A stretch of 8,399 bases of DNA, from NCBI GenBank assembly GCA_944382805.1, contig CALWNS010000115.1:1-8399 (forward strand), in the 5' to 3' direction. Origin of the DNA: an uncultured Gemmiger sp. (GTDB lineage Bacteria > Bacillota > Clostridia > Oscillospirales > Ruminococcaceae). The notes beneath the pieces were generated by a model, which was not told the origin of the DNA, ran no database searches, and saw nothing but the letters and a program-made list of their open reading frames with translations. A program made the position numbers and the translations under genes. Positions 6,657 through 8,399 of the stretch are shown here, one piece after another (positions within the stretch are counted from its first letter, which is position 1; the number at the start of each line of letters is the position of its first letter).

Positions 6657-6674
6657 CCACGCAAGGAGGACCCC

Positions 6675-7604
6675 ATGCCGCTGATCATCCCGCGGGAGCT
6701 GCCCGCCTACCGGGCGCTTTCGGAGGAAAACGTGTTTGTGATGCACCGCGAACGCGCGCACAGCCAGGACATCCGCCCGCTGCGCATTTTGATCCTGAAC
6801 CTGATGCCGACCAAGATCGTGACCGAGACCCAGCTGGCCCGCCTGCTGGCCAACAGCCCGCTGCAGGTGCAGCTGACCTTTTTGCAGACGGCCACCCACA
6901 GCACCACCCATACCCCGCCCGAGCACATGAAGGCGTTTTACAAGACCTTTGACGAGGTGAAGCACCAGCGCTTTGACGGGCTGATCATCACCGGCGCGCC
7001 GGTGGAGGATATGGACTACGAGCAGGTGGATTACTGGGACGAACTGTGCGCCATTATGGCGTACAGCAAGGAGAACGTGTTCTCCACCATCCACCTGTGC
7101 TGGGGCGCGCTGGCCGGGCTGTACTACCACTACGGCGTGCGCAAGGTGCATTTGGAGCAAAAGATGTTCGGCGTGTTCGAACACCGGCTGACCCGCCCCT
7201 CCAACCCGCTGGTGCGCGGCTTTGACGAGGTGTTCTACGCCCCGCACAGCCGTTGGGCCGGGCTGGACCGGGCGGACATAGACGCCTGCAGTGCTCTGCG
7301 CATCCTGGCCGAAAGCGATGTGGCCGGGCCGATGCTGCTTTCGACCGAATCGGGGCGGCAGATCTTTGTGATCGGCCACCCGGAATACGATAAATACACC
7401 CTGGACGCCGAGTACAAGCGCGACGTAGCCGCCGGGCGGGATATCCGCGTGCCGGTGAACTATTACCCGGGCGACGACCCCAGCCGCGAACCGCTGTTCC
7501 GCTGGCGCGCGCACGGGTACCTGCTGTACACCAATTGGCTGAACTACTACGTCTACCAGAACACGCCCTACGACCTGGACCGGCTGGAGGCGCTGGGGAA
7601 ATGA
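6675..7604 (+). CDS. metA: Homoserine O-acetyltransferase, MetA family
   Basis: A 309-residue enzyme of the MetA (homoserine transacylase) family, close to the usual family length. It activates L-homoserine by acylating its hydroxyl, the entry step of methionine synthesis. The catalytic residues stand where the family has them: nucleophile C142 (STIHLCWGALAG), H235 and E237 (VIGHPEYD). The N-terminus MPLIIPRELPA is characteristic, as is LNLMPTKIVTETQLARLL (41-58). Position 111 is glutamate (GAPVEDMDYEQVDYW); work on Bacillus-type MetA links Glu111 with acetyl-CoA and Gly111 with succinyl-CoA. I therefore call it an acetyltransferase although the family is often labelled succinyltransferase. 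This agrees with the MetY just upstream, which uses O-acetylhomoserine. AAGGAGG at 6663-6669, 5 nt before the ATG, fixes the start. Its TGA is followed after 10 nt by the glycosyltransferase. Confidence 0.95.
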   Translation: MPLIIPRELPAYRALSEENVFVMHRERAHSQDIRPLRILILNLMPTKIVTETQLARLLANSPLQVQLTFLQTATHSTTHTPPEHMKAFYKTFDEVKHQRFDGLIITGAPVEDMDYEQVDYWDELCAIMAYSKENVFSTIHLCWGALAGLYYHYGVRKVHLEQKMFGVFEHRLTRPSNPLVRGFDEVFYAPHSRWAGLDRADIDACSALRILAESDVAGPMLLSTESGRQIFVIGHPEYDKYTLDAEYKRDVAAGRDIRVPVNYYPGDDPSREPLFRWRAHGYLLYTNWLNYYVYQNTPYDLDRLEALGK

Positions 7605-7614
7605 GGAAAAGACC

Positions 7615-8121
7615 ATGAACACACCGCGGATCAGCGCCTGTATCGTGGCGTATTGCGATCACGAGGAAGTATGCGCCGCGGTGCGCAGCGTGCTGGCGCA
7701 CACGCCGGCGGCGGATTTCCGCCTGTATGTGCTGGACAACGCCAGCCCGGACGGCTGCGGCGAAGCCCTGCTGGCCGAGGATTTTGCCGACGCGCGGGTG
7801 ACGGTGCGCCGGCTGCCGGAAAACATCGGCTTTGGCAAAGCGCACAACAGCGTTTTGCCGGAGCTGACCAGCGACGTGCATTTTATTTTGACCCCGGATA
7901 TCCTGCTGGAGCAGGACACGCTCACCGGCATGGCCGCCTCGCTGATGGACCACCCCGCCGCGGTGATGGCCACGCCGCAGCTGCGCTACCCCGACGGGCG
8001 GCGGCAGGACCTGCCCCGCCGCAAGCCCACCCCCTGGCTGCTTTTGGCCCGCCAGCTGGCCGAGCGGTTCCCGCAGGGCGTTTTTGCCAAAGCGAACGAC
8101 CATTACCTGATGCGGGACTAG
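7615..8121 (+). CDS. Family 2 glycosyltransferase, N-terminal part ending at in-frame amber codon
   Basis: 168 codons before a TAG at 8119-8121. The sequence is the first half of a GT-A glycosyltransferase of the rhamnosyltransferase (WbbL-like) type, which moves a sugar from a nucleotide donor onto a cell-surface glycan or lipid-linked acceptor at the membrane face. It shows ISACIVAY (6-13), YVLDNASPDG (38-47), the nucleotide-sugar motif PENIGFGKAHN (68-78), ILTPDILLEQDT (90-101) in place of a DxD-type metal site, and TPQLRYPDGRRQ (118-129). The start at 7615 follows a GAGGAAAA ribosome site that overlaps the metA stop. The product would lack the acceptor and catalytic half, which continues in the same frame after the TAG (8122 onward). 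Either the gene is broken, the base is a sequencing error, or the stop is read through. Its link to methionine genes seems only positional. Confidence 0.85.
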   Translation: MNTPRISACIVAYCDHEEVCAAVRSVLAHTPAADFRLYVLDNASPDGCGEALLAEDFADARVTVRRLPENIGFGKAHNSVLPELTSDVHFILTPDILLEQDTLTGMAASLMDHPAAVMATPQLRYPDGRRQDLPRRKPTPWLLLARQLAERFPQGVFAKANDHYLMRD

Positions 8122-8399
8122 GACCTGGGCGCGCCGCGGCGCATCGAGTTCTGCACCGGCAGCTTTGCCGCCGTGCGCACGGCGGCGTTTTGCGCGGCAG
8201 GCGGGTTCGACCCCGGCTACTTTATGTATGTGGAGGACGCCGACCTGACCCAGAAAATGCTGCAAAAGGGCGAAGTGTGGCTGCTGCCGCAGTTTACGGC
8301 CGTCCACGCCTGGCACCGCGCGCCGATGCGCGACGCCGGCCGCTTTAAGATGCAGCTGGTCAGCATGGGGCGGTATTTCCGCCGCTGGGGCCTGGGCAA
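8122..8399 (+). pseudogene. C-terminal part of the same glycosyltransferase, after the TAG, cut by window edge
   Basis: The frame stays open without any shift from the TAG to the right edge (92 full codons) and reads as the second half of the GT2 enzyme: RIEFCTGSFAAVRTAAF, then GGFDPGYFMYVEDADLTQKM, the usual FxGGFDxxYFMYxEDxDLxxR pattern with the catalytic-base region ED, then HAWHR. Codon use and GC bias match the first half. No convincing ribosome site or start codon lies just after 8121, so it would not be made as a separate protein by ordinary initiation. The conserved blocks show no other damage, which argues for a very recent mutation, a base-call error, or a decoded TAG. Confidence 0.75.

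Noticed and set aside
5232..7622. A 796-codon minus-strand open frame across metY and metA
   Set aside because: It is antisense to two clearly recognised enzymes, its translation is a low-complexity mix of V, H, G, A and Q without motifs, and it results from the scarcity of TTA, CTA and TCA codons in GC-rich genes.
1..8399. CRISPR array, tRNA or rRNA genes, insertion sequences
   Set aside because: There are no regularly spaced repeats, no tRNA-like cloverleaf sequence noticed, no transposase frame and no terminal inverted repeats.

Overview
The window looks like a chromosomal segment from a GC-rich Firmicute, most likely an anaerobic Clostridia/Oscillospiraceae-type gut bacterium. Third codon positions are mostly G or C, most genes have strong AGGAGG-like ribosome sites, spacing is compact, and the families present are an ECF transporter with a duplicated ATPase, an RpiR regulator and an acetyl-type MetA. 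The taxonomic call is inference; no marker gene is present.

Layout. The left 5 kb is read on the minus strand. Starting from the central intergenic region it holds a tight four-gene operon: an S-component-like membrane protein (5071 to 4226), an ATPase with two fused ABC domains (4219 to 2498), an EcfT-type coupling protein (2501 to 1668) and a PHP-family metal-dependent phosphoesterase (1651 to 818). Junctions are 6 nt, a 4-nt ATGA overlap and 16 nt. Then, still on the minus strand but behind its own good-looking promoter and a leader hairpin, comes an RpiR-type regulator cut off by the left edge (697 to 1). The right part is read on the plus strand: metY (5373-6656), metA (6675-7604) and a family 2 glycosyltransferase (from 7615) whose reading frame is broken by an in-frame TAG at 8119-8121 and runs off the right edge.

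How it fits together. MetA has the residue (Glu111) linked to acetyl-CoA use. It should make O-acetylhomoserine, which MetY converts with sulfide to homocysteine, so metYA is a self-consistent direct-sulfhydrylation unit for methionine. The divergent ECF operon shares its AT-rich 301-bp control region, which holds promoter-like sequences in both directions and three small dyads. ECF transporters with duplicated ATPases have been predicted to be methionine-linked in some Firmicutes, so transport of a methionine-related compound is a reasonable guess. The PHP enzyme at the end of the operon suggests that the imported compound, or a product of it, is a phosphoester. No SAM (S-box) or T-box element is visible in the shared region.

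The most notable items are the unassigned ECF-PHP transport/hydrolysis operon, the amber codon in an otherwise intact glycosyltransferase frame, and the leader hairpin placed exactly at the predicted start of the RpiR transcript.
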